From positions 1,236,501-1,300,500 of the forward strand of contig NC_015844.1 of NCBI RefSeq assembly GCF_000973105.1: a DNA stretch of 64,000 nucleotides. Reading direction: 5' to 3'. Numbering within the stretch: position 1 is the first letter of the stretch; each line of letters opens with the position of its first letter. A program made the translations under genes and the position numbers. Below, piece by piece: positions 27,144 to 37,013 of this stretch. The notes under the pieces were generated by a model that saw only the letters and a list, made by a program, of their open reading frames with translations, did not search any database and was not told where the DNA came from. This stretch comes from Zobellia galactanivorans. Lineage in GTDB: Bacteria > Bacteroidota > Bacteroidia > Flavobacteriales > Flavobacteriaceae.

Positions 27144-28580
27144 TTATTGATAAAGTGGGTCTGTAAGTAGATCATTCTTTATTAGGACATTGGTATGGAC
27201 CGGCCAATATAAAGGTGTGGTTTTACCCACAAGGTTTGGCACATATTCATAAACATTGATCAGACCGGTTGCATGAGCCCTTCTCAAATCCAACCAGCGT
27301 TTGCCTTCATGAAATAATTCCCGACCTCTTTCATTCAAAATCTCTATACCAAGTAAGGTTTTATCGGTCTCTACCACATCGGGCAAATCGGCTCTGTCAC
27401 GAACTTTATTCAACTCAATCCTAGCATTTTCCAAATCATCCAACGCCAGGTATGCTTCAGCTTTTAAAAGCAAAAGGCCCGATAGTCTATAGACAATTAT
27501 ATCACTGTCGGGGGTACGATCATCGGCATACTGCGTACCTCTGTACTTATTGGCCCAATATTTTCTTGGAACCCCCTCATAAAGCTCTGGAATATAAGTC
27601 CGCGAAATACGCTTGTCCATTGGAAAGTCTTCAAAGAGTTCCAATAATCTAGGACCGACAGCATAAGCTTGTTGGGCAGCTAACCGAATAGGGAGCTCAA
27701 CTACATTATCAGCTCCATTACTAGTGTCAAAACGGAGAAACGCTTCGTTGATTCTTGAACTAGTATATTCATACCTGTCGCAATACACGCTAAGAATAAT
27801 TTCTTCATTTTTATCCGTATCGAAAATGTTTCCATAGTCATCGAGTAAAATAACGCCCGAGGCCTCTACTTGCTGTATTGCATTAATAGCTGCGTCAAAA
27901 TCGGGTTTTCCCCCACCTAGAACACTACCCGTCCACATTTTAACATCAGCCTGCAAAGCATAAACCGCCGGTTTTGAAAATCGGTATTTATCTTGATATC
28001 CATTTTCGGGAAATAATTCGAGAGCTTCACTAATATCGGAATTGATCTGATTAAAGACTTCCGCTACAGGAGACCTAGCGTACAATGGCGTATTTTCGTC
28101 TTCAACGGAATTTAGGACAATGGGCACATCTCCCCAAACCCTTGCCAAGAAAAAATAAGTATTGGCCCTAAGCGCTAAAGCTTCGGCCTTAACCCGGTTT
28201 TTAAGCGATTGATCCGTAAATTCAAAAGCTTCAATTTGCTCCAAAAGCAAATTACAATGACCAATGGTTCCGTAAAAGGTCGTCCAGTTATAAGTGGTTC
28301 CCGGTGTTAAATTTTGATCCCAGAACTGGAACCTGTTATTATAGCCTTCTTCCCACATTTCACCTCTTTCCTCTCCTATACGAATCATATTATCCGCCAT
28401 CAAGGTTCTATTCCGAGCATAAACAGAAAAAAGATAGGGCATAAAATCATTTTCGGTTTTCCAATAGTTTTGTCCCGTAATTGAAGATTTAACCTCTGGC
28501 TCCAACATATCTTCACAGGCGGATATTGATACCATGACCCAAAAGGCTAGTATGTATTTTAAGTATTTCGTTTCCATCAT
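27144..28580 (-). CDS. SusD/RagB-type outer-membrane lipoprotein of the sialic-acid locus
   Basis: 478 residues. The signal peptide ends in a lipobox (VSISAC, Cys about 22). The SusD core motifs include NCNLLLEQ-type helix residues (HCNLLLEQIEAFEF), ALRANTYFFLARVWGDVPIVL, and the C-terminal RLSGLLLLKAEAYLAL and ILNERGRELFHEGKRWLDLRR. These are strongly typical of the RagB/SusD family. It would bind the sialylated glycan at the cell surface and cap the SusC encoded 23 bp upstream. The start may be either of two adjacent ATG codons (28580 or 28577). Confidence 0.93.
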   Translation of the reverse strand: MMETKYLKYILAFWVMVSISACEDMLEPEVKSSITGQNYWKTENDFMPYLFSVYARNRTLMADNMIRIGEERGEMWEEGYNNRFQFWDQNLTPGTTYNWTTFYGTIGHCNLLLEQIEAFEFTDQSLKNRVKAEALALRANTYFFLARVWGDVPIVLNSVEDENTPLYARSPVAEVFNQINSDISEALELFPENGYQDKYRFSKPAVYALQADVKMWTGSVLGGGKPDFDAAINAIQQVEASGVILLDDYGNIFDTDKNEEIILSVYCDRYEYTSSRINEAFLRFDTSNGADNVVELPIRLAAQQAYAVGPRLLELFEDFPMDKRISRTYIPELYEGVPRKYWANKYRGTQYADDRTPDSDIIVYRLSGLLLLKAEAYLALDDLENARIELNKVRDRADLPDVVETDKTLLGIEILNERGRELFHEGKRWLDLRRAHATGLINVYEYVPNLVGKTTPLYWPVHTNVLIKNDLLTDPLYQ

Positions 28581-28603
28581 CGTTATGTTTTAACTTGTAT
28601 TAA

Positions 28604-31600
28604 TTAAAAAGTCAATGTTGCCCCAAAAGTGAACTGTCTAGGGCGCGGATAGGCACCGCCATCATATCCTGTGTATACTTCCGGGTTATATCCGTCATAG
28701 GCTGTTAAATATCCTATATTATACACTCCTCCATTTAACACGAGGCTACTTATTCTAAGCATCTTGCACCAATCAGTCGGAAAGTTGTACGACAAGGAAA
28801 CTTCTCTAAAAGCTAAAAAATCCCCTTTTGAATAATAGATAGAGTTATCGGTACCATAAGCACTTGAAAGACCCGTATTAGAATAACCCGTTAAGCTTCC
28901 GAGAAACCGCAAATGGTTTCTTCTTCCCACATCCCAATCACCAAAGCCAATTCTAGGATATTTTTTACCTACATCACCTTGCTCCCTCCAAATATCATTG
29001 CCTGCAGCTTCTACCGGCGCCCCCTCATTGTACGACCGACCTTGCCCCAGACCTCTTGCAAGAGAACCATTATTGATGACGTGGCCCATGGCATAATCCA
29101 TATTGACACGAAGACTAAAGCGCTTATAACGAATCGTATTTTGGAAACCTCCGATCTTGTCAGGTGTTCTATATCCCATAAATACGATATCCTTGCCGTC
29201 AATTATATTATCTCCGTTTAAATCTGCCCAATCTACATCACCACCATGGCGAGGCTCATCTTGTAGCGCCCCTATGGCCATCATATCTTTAATGGGACTA
29301 GCAGCAGCCTCTTCATCTGTAGCAAAAATTCCATTCGACTTCCAGGCCCAAAGCCCTAATGGTCTTTCACCTTCGGCAAAACCACCAATTTCCACTTCCT
29401 TGCCAAGATTGGGGTCATAGACCACTCCGCCCCCAATTCTGTTTTTTTCCCTTGTATTCTCGGGCAATTCCACTATCTCTGATTTGTTATAGGCAAAAGT
29501 GAAATTAGAGTGCCATGAAAAGTCTGGGTTGTTTACTATGAATCCACCTAGTTCTACTTCAATACCACTATTCCGTAGTGAACCTACATTGTATTTAATA
29601 CTACTAAAGCCGGTTTCAGCAGGCAACGGAAGGGACTCTAACCGATTCGATGTAAGCTTGTTATAATAATCAAAAACAAAACTTAACCTATTACCGAAAA
29701 GACCGACATCGATACCAGCATCAAAAGCCGAGGTGGTCTCCCATAATAAATTGGGATTAGGAAGGTTGTTCCTATAAATACCCGAATTGGTCGCATAGGT
29801 GGTGGTTGAATATTGGCCATAAGTGTCACTTGTTGACAGATTGGACAAGCCCGTTTCCCCCCAGCTGTATCTAACTTTCAAATTGTCCATCCAGTCCACC
29901 TTCCAAAAATCCTCTTTGCTAACAACCCATCCCGCAGATACCGATGGAAACAAAGCCCATCTGTTCTCTGGGGCAAAATTGGAAAAACCATCACGTCTAA
30001 TTGAAGCGGAAAAAAGGTATTTGGCACTAAGGTCATAACTAAATTGCCCAAAGAAACTGGCGCTCTTTTCTTCATCAAAAAGAGATGACGAGCTCATATT
30101 TGGGGAAACAACCCCGCCCGGCAATGTAGTACTTGCAGGGTCACCTGTTATTGTTGTAATTATATCTGTTGCAGAACGTTGGGAAGTACCAATAACCCGG
30201 AACAGTTTATTTCTGGTAAAATTGAATCCGGCCAATGCCATAAAGTGATGTTTGTTCCCAATGTTTTTATCATATTGTAAAATATGATCCGTCATCAATT
30301 GCTTTCTATCATCGATTCTTTGGTATTTATAGCGCGGATTGCTTTGCTGTGGGTAGAATTTTTCAAAATCCATCCTCGTATAGAGGTTGGTGTTCAGCGA
30401 TACGGAAGGCCGATAAGACAATCCTGGGAAAATGGTGTAATCTGCAGATAGACGGACCACAAATTGATTGGTGTTTCTGTTATAGTCTTGATAGTATAAC
30501 TGATGTAATCTGTTTCTCGGATTATTACTTTCCCCAAGGTTCGGTGTGCCATCGTCATTATACAACCTGTTTAAAGAGGGGACTCTTGTTCCCCTTGTAA
30601 TGTCATTTTGAGTGCTTTGGGAATTCTGATTATCGTTCCATAGATAAGTCGTATTTAAATTCAATCGCAATTTATCGGTTACCTTTAATCCAATATTGGC
30701 GAGACCACTGAATCGTTCGTAATTGGTTCCCAAAAAGACACCGCCCTGATTAACATAGCCCAATGACACATTATAATCTACATTTTCGGACCCTCCGCTA
30801 ACTCCAAGGTTGTAGTTACTGGTGTTGGCCGTATTCCAAACGACATCTTGATAATGACTGTCTTTAAAAATCAGAGTTGTAGAAGGATCAACCGGATCAG
30901 GCATCGTTTCCCATCCGTTTGACAATAAATTATCGACATAAGCCTGTCCCTCAACATCTATTAAGTTATTAAGCGAGGCAGTCGTAAACTTGAATTCACC
31001 ATATTCCCCAGGATTGTTGAAGGTAGGCACCCCTGTTGAACCTGCGGACTGAAGAAAGACTTCTGGGTCGTAATTATCGATTCCCCTTAACTTTGCAGGC
31101 CTAAAGGTTTCGATATATTCCCTTGCATTTAAATATTCAAAATTACGGGCTTGGGTCTCGATACCATGCTGATATCTAAAAGTAATCTTCGGTTTTGAAC
31201 TTGAACTACCCGTTTTGGTTTTAACAATGATAACCCCATTGGCACCTCTAGCCCCGTATATTGCGGTAGATGCCGCATCTTTCATTACCTGAATGGACTC
31301 TATATCATCAGGATTTACGTCTCCGATGCTGCGAAATACACCATCAATAACATATAATGGGTCACTGGCCTGGCGACCACCTCCCGTTTCAGTAGTGGCA
31401 TACGGACTGTAAGTGGTTCCGCCCCTAATTACTATATTGGGATTTTCCCCTGGCTGACCGGTCAATACAGGTACCGAGACACCCGCCATTTTTCCTTGAA
31501 GAGCTTGCGCCGGGCTTACCGAGGGAATATTTCTCAATTCCTCATCGTCTACTTTTGAAATAGAACTCGTGATTTTGGCCCTTGACTGTGTTCCATAACC

Positions 31601-31951
31601 TATAACTACAACATCATCTAACTGTTGAAAATCTGGCATTAACTTAATTGTCATGGTAGATTGCCCATTAAAGGGGACGCTCTTGGATTCAAATCCTAAG
31701 TAAGAAAAGACAAGAACATCGGAATCTGATACATCAAGTGTAAAAACCCCATCAAAATCAGTAACTGTTCCGACTGAACTTCCATCAATCACAACATTTA
31801 CCCCTGGCAAAAGGGCATCGTTCTCATCATAAACGGTACCAGTCACCTTGGTTTTAGTCTGCCCCAACACGGTTGCAGAAGAAGCCATTAAACACAAAAT
31901 AAGCAAAATCAATTGCCAAGAATTTTGTTTGGTTTTTTTCATTGTTTCCAT
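28604..31951 (-). CDS. SusC/RagA-type TonB-dependent transporter of the sialic-acid locus
   Basis: 1115 residues. The signal peptide ends VLGQ; a carboxypeptidase-regulatory-like domain (about 34-112, FSYLGFESK) and a TonB plug (about 115-260, with PLYVIDGVF and GARGANGVIIVKTKTG) precede a large barrel ending RQFTFGATLTF. It imports glycan through the outer membrane with the SusD that follows. It is the first gene of the minus-strand cluster, and the GntR-type regulator is divergently encoded 154 bp away. The intergenic palindromes probably control it. Start at 31951, or at the nearby ATG 31942 (MKKTKQNSW). Confidence 0.95.
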   Translation of the reverse strand: METMKKTKQNSWQLILLILCLMASSATVLGQTKTKVTGTVYDENDALLPGVNVVIDGSSVGTVTDFDGVFTLDVSDSDVLVFSYLGFESKSVPFNGQSTMTIKLMPDFQQLDDVVVIGYGTQSRAKITSSISKVDDEELRNIPSVSPAQALQGKMAGVSVPVLTGQPGENPNIVIRGGTTYSPYATTETGGGRQASDPLYVIDGVFRSIGDVNPDDIESIQVMKDAASTAIYGARGANGVIIVKTKTGSSSSKPKITFRYQHGIETQARNFEYLNAREYIETFRPAKLRGIDNYDPEVFLQSAGSTGVPTFNNPGEYGEFKFTTASLNNLIDVEGQAYVDNLLSNGWETMPDPVDPSTTLIFKDSHYQDVVWNTANTSNYNLGVSGGSENVDYNVSLGYVNQGGVFLGTNYERFSGLANIGLKVTDKLRLNLNTTYLWNDNQNSQSTQNDITRGTRVPSLNRLYNDDGTPNLGESNNPRNRLHQLYYQDYNRNTNQFVVRLSADYTIFPGLSYRPSVSLNTNLYTRMDFEKFYPQQSNPRYKYQRIDDRKQLMTDHILQYDKNIGNKHHFMALAGFNFTRNKLFRVIGTSQRSATDIITTITGDPASTTLPGGVVSPNMSSSSLFDEEKSASFFGQFSYDLSAKYLFSASIRRDGFSNFAPENRWALFPSVSAGWVVSKEDFWKVDWMDNLKVRYSWGETGLSNLSTSDTYGQYSTTTYATNSGIYRNNLPNPNLLWETTSAFDAGIDVGLFGNRLSFVFDYYNKLTSNRLESLPLPAETGFSSIKYNVGSLRNSGIEVELGGFIVNNPDFSWHSNFTFAYNKSEIVELPENTREKNRIGGGVVYDPNLGKEVEIGGFAEGERPLGLWAWKSNGIFATDEEAAASPIKDMMAIGALQDEPRHGGDVDWADLNGDNIIDGKDIVFMGYRTPDKIGGFQNTIRYKRFSLRVNMDYAMGHVINNGSLARGLGQGRSYNEGAPVEAAGNDIWREQGDVGKKYPRIGFGDWDVGRRNHLRFLGSLTGYSNTGLSSAYGTDNSIYYSKGDFLAFREVSLSYNFPTDWCKMLRISSLVLNGGVYNIGYLTAYDGYNPEVYTGYDGGAYPRPRQFTFGATLTF

Positions 31952-31969
31952 AATTTAAAATTTAGTTGA

Positions 31970-31990
31970 TTATATTGTAGGACAATATGA
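31970..31990. promoter_or_regulatory. Palindrome beside susC, probable GntR operator
   Basis: ATATTGT-AGG-ACAATAT centred on 31980, a match to the core of the 20543-20571 palindrome and to the FadR-type TNGTNNNACNA pattern. It lies 18 bp upstream of the susC start codon, so a bound repressor would block transcription or early elongation. Confidence 0.72.
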
Positions 31991-32012
31991 TTTAGCTAAT
32001 ATAGTATTTTAC

Positions 32013-32030
32013 TTTTATTGTACAATAAAA
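32013..32030. promoter_or_regulatory. 18-bp perfect palindrome between susC and the regulator gene
   Basis: TTTTATTGTACAATAAAA has the same TTGT/ACAA half-sites as the neighbouring site but without the 3-base spacer. It may be a second operator for autoregulation of the GntR gene, whose start is 75 bp away. The changed spacing makes this less certain. Confidence 0.55.
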
Positions 32031-32105
32031 AAATGCTTTTAACCTATTTTATAAATATTTGTTACATCTTTGTACCCATATTAATATGAGCGCAAAAATT
32101 CAATT

Positions 32106-32804
32106 ATGGAGAAGGCAGAATCAAAGTTAAGGCCCGTACAAAAGAGAAGTATGGTCGATCAGGTTGAGAACAATCTTCGTACTTTTATTAAGGAGCGAGG
32201 CTTTAAACCAGGGGACACCCTCCCCACTGAGAATGAGTTGGCAATGACGATGAACGTAAGCCGAAACGTAGTCCGTGAAGCCCTTAGCCGATTTAAAATG
32301 CTAGGGTTGATCGATTCAAATAAAAAAAATGGAATAACACTTATCAAGTTCAATTTATTTCCTGCTTTGGAAAGGGTACTTGACCCTACGGTCATGGACA
32401 AAGAAACCCTACATGAACTTTTTGAATTGCGCATTATGCTAGAAATAGGAATGGCCGATACCCTATACCGAAAGATAACTCCTGAACATATAAAGGAATT
32501 GCGAAAAATCATTGCCGATTACATGTCCTCTCCTAAAAAGGACACTAAAATTGCCCATGAAATAACTTTTCACACCGCCCTATACAAAATAACCGGCAAC
32601 GAGACTTTATTCGGTTTTCAAAAATACCTAAAGACTGTATTCGACTATGTTCTCGAATTAGAATCGAATTTTAAAGTTTCAGAGTCAAAAATCAATCATT
32701 CTAGCCTCGTCGATTGTTTGGAGACAGGAACGGTCGAAGAGTTTAGGCAAAAGATGCAGGAACATTTTAGCGGCTATTATAAACTAGGTATTTTCAATAA
32801 ATGA
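32106..32804 (+). CDS. GntR-family (FadR/FCD subfamily) transcriptional regulator
   Basis: 232 residues. The N-terminal winged helix-turn-helix (about 15-82) shows GFKPGDTLPTENELAMTMNVSRNVVREALSRF, the GntR signature. An all-helical FCD domain (about 95-225) carries candidate metal/ligand residues in AHEITFHTALYKITGN and INHSSLVDCLETG. It is divergent from susC, with paired palindromes in between. By analogy with NanR-type FCD regulators it probably represses the sialic-acid genes until a sialate-derived ligand binds. TAnnTTTG-like elements with 7 of 8 matches lie near 32054-32072, but I do not assign a start site. Confidence 0.92.
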   Translation: MEKAESKLRPVQKRSMVDQVENNLRTFIKERGFKPGDTLPTENELAMTMNVSRNVVREALSRFKMLGLIDSNKKNGITLIKFNLFPALERVLDPTVMDKETLHELFELRIMLEIGMADTLYRKITPEHIKELRKIIADYMSSPKKDTKIAHEITFHTALYKITGNETLFGFQKYLKTVFDYVLELESNFKVSESKINHSSLVDCLETGTVEEFRQKMQEHFSGYYKLGIFNK

Positions 32805-33289
32805 AGTTAAAATATAATTGTCTATGCGTATGATTCCGATCAAATAAAAAGCCCTCTTTTTCACACCGATTATAAAATTATTTTAATCGCACACCTACAA
32901 GACCGTCCTCCCCAAAATACTTTACACATTCTCATCAATGTGATACCCTAGACTACGATTTACTGAAGTTTGTAAAGTTCTCTTCCCGTACTACGGGAGT
33001 ACTAAAAAGCTTAGGTAGGCCAACCACAAAAAGGTGTCTATCAAAAAACCTTCCACATGTAGACAAAATTAGGCCAGTAAAATACTGGTATACTTCATTT
33101 AACAGAACCAAAATATTAAGTTTAAAAAAAACGGTCTTTGCTAATGCAAAGACCGTTTTTTACATACCCAGCCTTATCCTTTTTTTAAGACATTACTGAT
33201 TTTGAAAAGTAGTATTATCGAAAATCCCCTTCCCTTATTAGGTAGTATAAGTATCAAAAAAATGGTTAAAGAGCAATACCGTCAACTTT
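32805..33289. other. Intergenic region between the regulator and the sulfatase
   Basis: The ends of two convergent genes face each other here. It contains the strong hairpin at 33124-33161 and a segment (33231-33266) resembling 9631-9666. No coding frame with recognisable features was found. Confidence 0.5.
33124..33161. terminator. Bidirectional rho-independent terminator
   Basis: AAAACGGTCTTTGC pairs perfectly with GCAAAGACCGTTTT around a TAAT loop, flanked by an A-run on the left and a T-run on the right. It can end transcription of both the plus-strand regulator and the minus-strand sulfatase. Confidence 0.88.
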
Positions 33290-34894
33290 TTACCGGCCTA
33301 ATTTTATATTCACTACTTGATTAGCACTTACATCAAATAATGGTGTTCCTTTAAAGTTTGGATCAACCTTTGTAAAGGATTCACTTTTTAAATAAATCAA
33401 CGACCCTTCAAAATTGGGATACTTTTTCCTAAGCGCATCATACTCGGGGTTTACACATTCCTTTCCCCATATGCCCAACATGAATTTCAAACCTGCTTCG
33501 TCTTCTCCATACTGTCCCTTATCGCCTGTTTGAGCGATCCATTGATCCAGTATGGAGCGATATTTTGTCAATATTTCAGAATATTCCGAATTCACCGCCA
33601 AATTGTTCAACTCAAAGGGATCGGCTTTTAAATCGTATAATTCTTCCGAAGGGCGTTCATCTGACATAAATCGTCTCTGCACCTCATTTAGCTTTCCTTC
33701 AGCATACAATTGTTTCATCACCCCAACGAATTCTATCTTGTCAAAATCCATATAAGTCGGTTGGGAATAGGGTCTATCCGTCATAAAATTCCTGATATAC
33801 TTATACTCCTTTGAACGTACCGACCTAATACGGTCTATGGTAAAATCGCAACGATCTCTAGTTGAGATTACATATTCCCTTGGTGTACCGCTAGGGTTAA
33901 ACATATTGCGACCTTCCATATATTCCGGTATCGGAATACTGGCTAAAGCAAGCGAACTGGTTCCTAGGTCTAGGCCACTGATCAGGTCATCATTCACGCT
34001 TCCCGGTTTAAATTGCTTATCGGCTGCTCTAAAATCCGCTATAATCAAGGGTACCTGTAGCCCTCCATCATATAAAAACTGTTTATTTCTGGTCAGGCGC
34101 ATACCATGATCGGAAAAAAAGAAAACAATGGTATTCTTTAGCAAATCGTTTTCTTTTAATTTATTCATAACCTCACCTACTTTTTCATCCGTAATCTGAA
34201 TTGCATCCAAGTGGTTGGCATATTCTTCAATAATGACGGGATGATTTGGCAGATAGGGCGGTAGTTGAATTTTCGACCGATCTACAGGTGAAGTAACGTT
34301 TTCCTTGAACTTGGAATTGAAAATTTCCTTGCCGCCGTACATCTGTATTTGACCGAAAAACGGTTCCTTTTCGGTTAGTGTTGCCAAATCCAGTCTTACT
34401 CCTCCTTTACCGTATAAAGGATGGTACGAATAATCTTGATCATACAATTCTTTTCTGTCATATATAAAGTTATAGTCGTCCTTACCGTTATTAAACGTAA
34501 AATACCCTGCTTCCTTAAAAAGTTCAGGAATGGTCTTTATATTCTCCGGCAAATATGTTGCCGATTCCACAGTTCTTGAACCATGATGGTTCTGGGCTCC
34601 GATGGTGGTCGCCATCATTCCGGTAATGATACTTGATCGACTGGCCGAACAGACAGGAGCGGGCATAAAGACGTTGGTATACAAAACACCTTTCATAGCT
34701 AGGCTGTCAATGTTCGGAGTGGCAACAAGTTGCTCTCCATAGCATCCCATAAGCGGAGCGGTATCTTCTAAATATATCCAAAGGATATTGGGCTTAGTTG
34801 TATTCTCATTCCCTTCCTTTTGTCGTGTATCCCCGTTTTTACACGATACGAATAGTGTTGCTGCCAATACAATCAGCAAAATATTTTTTTTCAT
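33290..34894 (-). CDS. Sulfatase (formylglycine-dependent, family S1), lipoprotein
   Basis: 534 residues. The lipobox ATLFVSC gives Cys18. The N-terminal metal-site residues occur in NILWIYLEDTAPLMGCYG. The sulfatase signature CSASRSSIITG places the formylglycine Cys at residue 82. HHGSR, SDHGMR and a C-terminal LYDLKADPFELNNLA, typical of arylsulfatase-like enzymes, are also present. Overall it looks like the heparan N-sulfatase branch of S1, but substrate assignment is uncertain. It removes sulfate from a polysaccharide and is the last gene of the ECF/FecR-controlled PUL, 57 bp after the GH36-like gene. Confidence 0.92.
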   Translation of the reverse strand: MKKNILLIVLAATLFVSCKNGDTRQKEGNENTTKPNILWIYLEDTAPLMGCYGEQLVATPNIDSLAMKGVLYTNVFMPAPVCSASRSSIITGMMATTIGAQNHHGSRTVESATYLPENIKTIPELFKEAGYFTFNNGKDDYNFIYDRKELYDQDYSYHPLYGKGGVRLDLATLTEKEPFFGQIQMYGGKEIFNSKFKENVTSPVDRSKIQLPPYLPNHPVIIEEYANHLDAIQITDEKVGEVMNKLKENDLLKNTIVFFFSDHGMRLTRNKQFLYDGGLQVPLIIADFRAADKQFKPGSVNDDLISGLDLGTSSLALASIPIPEYMEGRNMFNPSGTPREYVISTRDRCDFTIDRIRSVRSKEYKYIRNFMTDRPYSQPTYMDFDKIEFVGVMKQLYAEGKLNEVQRRFMSDERPSEELYDLKADPFELNNLAVNSEYSEILTKYRSILDQWIAQTGDKGQYGEDEAGLKFMLGIWGKECVNPEYDALRKKYPNFEGSLIYLKSESFTKVDPNFKGTPLFDVSANQVVNIKLGR

Positions 34895-34951
34895 TCTATA
34901 ATCGAGGTTTTAAGTATTTTTCCTATTTATTGAAACTCATCTCCATAGCTT

Positions 34952-36787
34952 TTAAAGTGCCACCAACTGTATAAGCCCCGACGGTGGCACTTCAAACACA
35001 GATATGCCATTATTCAATTTAACTTGTTCCTTCCTTAGGGTATTTCCCATACAATCAAATACGAAACATTGATATTCCCTAGCTTCACCCCTGTTATCGA
35101 TTATAATTTTTTGAGTGGACTTGGCATTGACAACATCAATGTCCAGCTCTAATGTCGTATCAATATCCACAACTCTTTCGGAAAAAACAGTGGTAATCAT
35201 TTTCCTGTTGTTTTTAGCGCGGATCAATGGGTAATTCATAAGTGGACTTTCGGCATAGAACTCACCTTGTAACAGAACGTCCCTGTTGTTTAACCAGTAG
35301 TCCGTATAGAATTCGATCATTTTATGATGGTCTTTGGGAATGTCAGCCAAGCGAACCGAGATTTGCGGTACGGAATACAAAACATTTAGAAATTGTAAGG
35401 CAGCGGTTTCGACCGGATCATCGTAATGCCACATCAACATATCTGCGTGCACAGAAGTATTGCCACTAACAAGCCTAAGATCTGTTGTTTCTACCCTATT
35501 GACCATTGCCGCATTTGGACAATCGGAAGCTCTAAGCATATTTCCATATTTTCTCATTAATGGTCCTGTATACGGTTGTCTAAACTCGATTAAAACATCT
35601 GGTTTAATCTGCCGCAAAGCCGTCATCAAGTCTGTCATTAACTTATCGGTCGCCAAGTTCACTGATGCGTAATCCCTCCCATTCTCGGCGGTAAGAACAG
35701 TGTTTTTATTGGCACGGAACCTTCCGATAAAATCTAATTTAAAACCATCCAAGTCCCATTCTTTAATCGCCCTCACATAGGTGTTTATAATAAATTCCCT
35801 TACTTCTGGATATCTTGGATCGAGAACATAGGTTCCTTGGCCCTCCCAATAATCTAGAAATTTACCTTGCATTTGGGTATATGCGCTGGAGTTCTCACCA
35901 ACAAAGGGTACGGCATACCACAACATAAACTTCATACCTATATCGTGCACTTCCTTGACAAGCTGTTTCATTTCTGGAATTCTTTCCGGCTGCCAATCAC
36001 CCGTAAAGGCATATCCTCTTTTACTATCCATTGTTTGCCACCCATCATCAACGATTACGGTTTCGTAACCCATGCCTTTAGCTTGTCGGCACTCCTTTAA
36101 AATAGCATTGCTTCCTACATTTTGGTGATAACTGTACCAAGTGGAATATACCGGCAAATTAGCAGCCTCTGGTACAGGGGCCGGTTTATACATATCAAAA
36201 CCTTCCCACCATCGGCTCACATCCTTCAAAGCTTGGGAAAAATGAACAGCACGGGTGTCTAAATACAGCTTGATCGTATATTCTAAAATTTCCTTATGTG
36301 GTTCTGAAAAAAGTTGAATTTCATTATAGACCACTCCATTCTCTTCCTTAACCGAGGTGCTGGTAACAACAGTGTTCAAAGCTTCGGAAACGGCAAAGGT
36401 CTGGCGGTTTAAATCGTCATAACCATAAAGGGTCATCACTGGTGCCTCCCTAGCCAACATCGATGTTACTTTTGCGGGTCCCCAATCAGGGGTAATGGTC
36501 TTGTCTAAAAAAGCTTGACTACTCCAATAGCCGGCAATATTGGTCGCAGGGGCCGACCATTTCACAAAAATGCGCCCCGGAATAAATTTTTTATTTCCTT
36601 TTAAGGTAATAGTCGCTACATCAATTCCATCCGCCACGGCAGATGTCAAAACCTCAATTTCACAATTACTCGATTCATAGGTTAGCGTTACACTGTTACC
36701 TGATAATGTAAAGGACTTCTTCTTATCTTGAGAGATTGCAACAAATGCAAAATGAAGAACAATTAAATGGACTAGTATATTTTTCAT
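34952..36787 (-). CDS. GH36-like (clan GH-D) alpha-galactosidase
   Basis: 611 residues. A signal peptide (about 1-19, AISQ) is followed by an N-terminal beta-sandwich (about 25-200) and a catalytic barrel (about 210-520). The barrel shows YETVIVDDGWQ, WDLDGFKLDF with probable nucleophile D352, and MLRASDCPNA with probable acid/base D422. These are the clan-D alpha-galactosidase landmarks. The enzyme would remove alpha-galactose or a similar residue from a glycan in the periplasm. Paired with a sulfatase in one PUL, it points to a sulfated galactose-containing algal or animal glycan. Confidence 0.88.
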   Translation of the reverse strand: MKNILVHLIVLHFAFVAISQDKKKSFTLSGNSVTLTYESSNCEIEVLTSAVADGIDVATITLKGNKKFIPGRIFVKWSAPATNIAGYWSSQAFLDKTITPDWGPAKVTSMLAREAPVMTLYGYDDLNRQTFAVSEALNTVVTSTSVKEENGVVYNEIQLFSEPHKEILEYTIKLYLDTRAVHFSQALKDVSRWWEGFDMYKPAPVPEAANLPVYSTWYSYHQNVGSNAILKECRQAKGMGYETVIVDDGWQTMDSKRGYAFTGDWQPERIPEMKQLVKEVHDIGMKFMLWYAVPFVGENSSAYTQMQGKFLDYWEGQGTYVLDPRYPEVREFIINTYVRAIKEWDLDGFKLDFIGRFRANKNTVLTAENGRDYASVNLATDKLMTDLMTALRQIKPDVLIEFRQPYTGPLMRKYGNMLRASDCPNAAMVNRVETTDLRLVSGNTSVHADMLMWHYDDPVETAALQFLNVLYSVPQISVRLADIPKDHHKMIEFYTDYWLNNRDVLLQGEFYAESPLMNYPLIRAKNNRKMITTVFSERVVDIDTTLELDIDVVNAKSTQKIIIDNRGEAREYQCFVFDCMGNTLRKEQVKLNNGISVFEVPPSGLIQLVAL

Positions 36788-36923
36788 CTGATCGATTCTA
36801 TTAATTCATATGACACCTCTAATTCGCAAGCACCTTTATTTGGGCATATCCGTTACCTCCATCCGCTTTTATTACTTAATCAAATAAAAAAAGATCGAAC
36901 AGTGGACTATCTGTCATTATAGC

Positions 36924-36959
36924 CTACATCGCGTTACATTCAGATGTAACACGATGTAG
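36924..36959. promoter_or_regulatory. Long stem-loop between susD and the GH36-like gene
   Basis: CTACATCGCGTTACAT pairs with ATGTAACACGATGTAG with one mismatch around a TCAG loop. There is no T-tract on either side, so it is not a standard terminator. It may stabilise the susCD transcript or lower expression of the downstream enzymes. A protein-binding palindrome is an alternative. Confidence 0.6.
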
Positions 36960-37013
36960 TACTATATCTAGCCCCTTTATTCTATTATAAATTACTTAAA
37001 CAATTAGATAGTA

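Noticed and set aside
10655-33058. Short shared string AAAAACCTTCCACAT near 10656 and 33045
   Set aside because: Only about 15 bases, could be chance in AT-rich DNA, and not aligned with the longer 36-base similarity.
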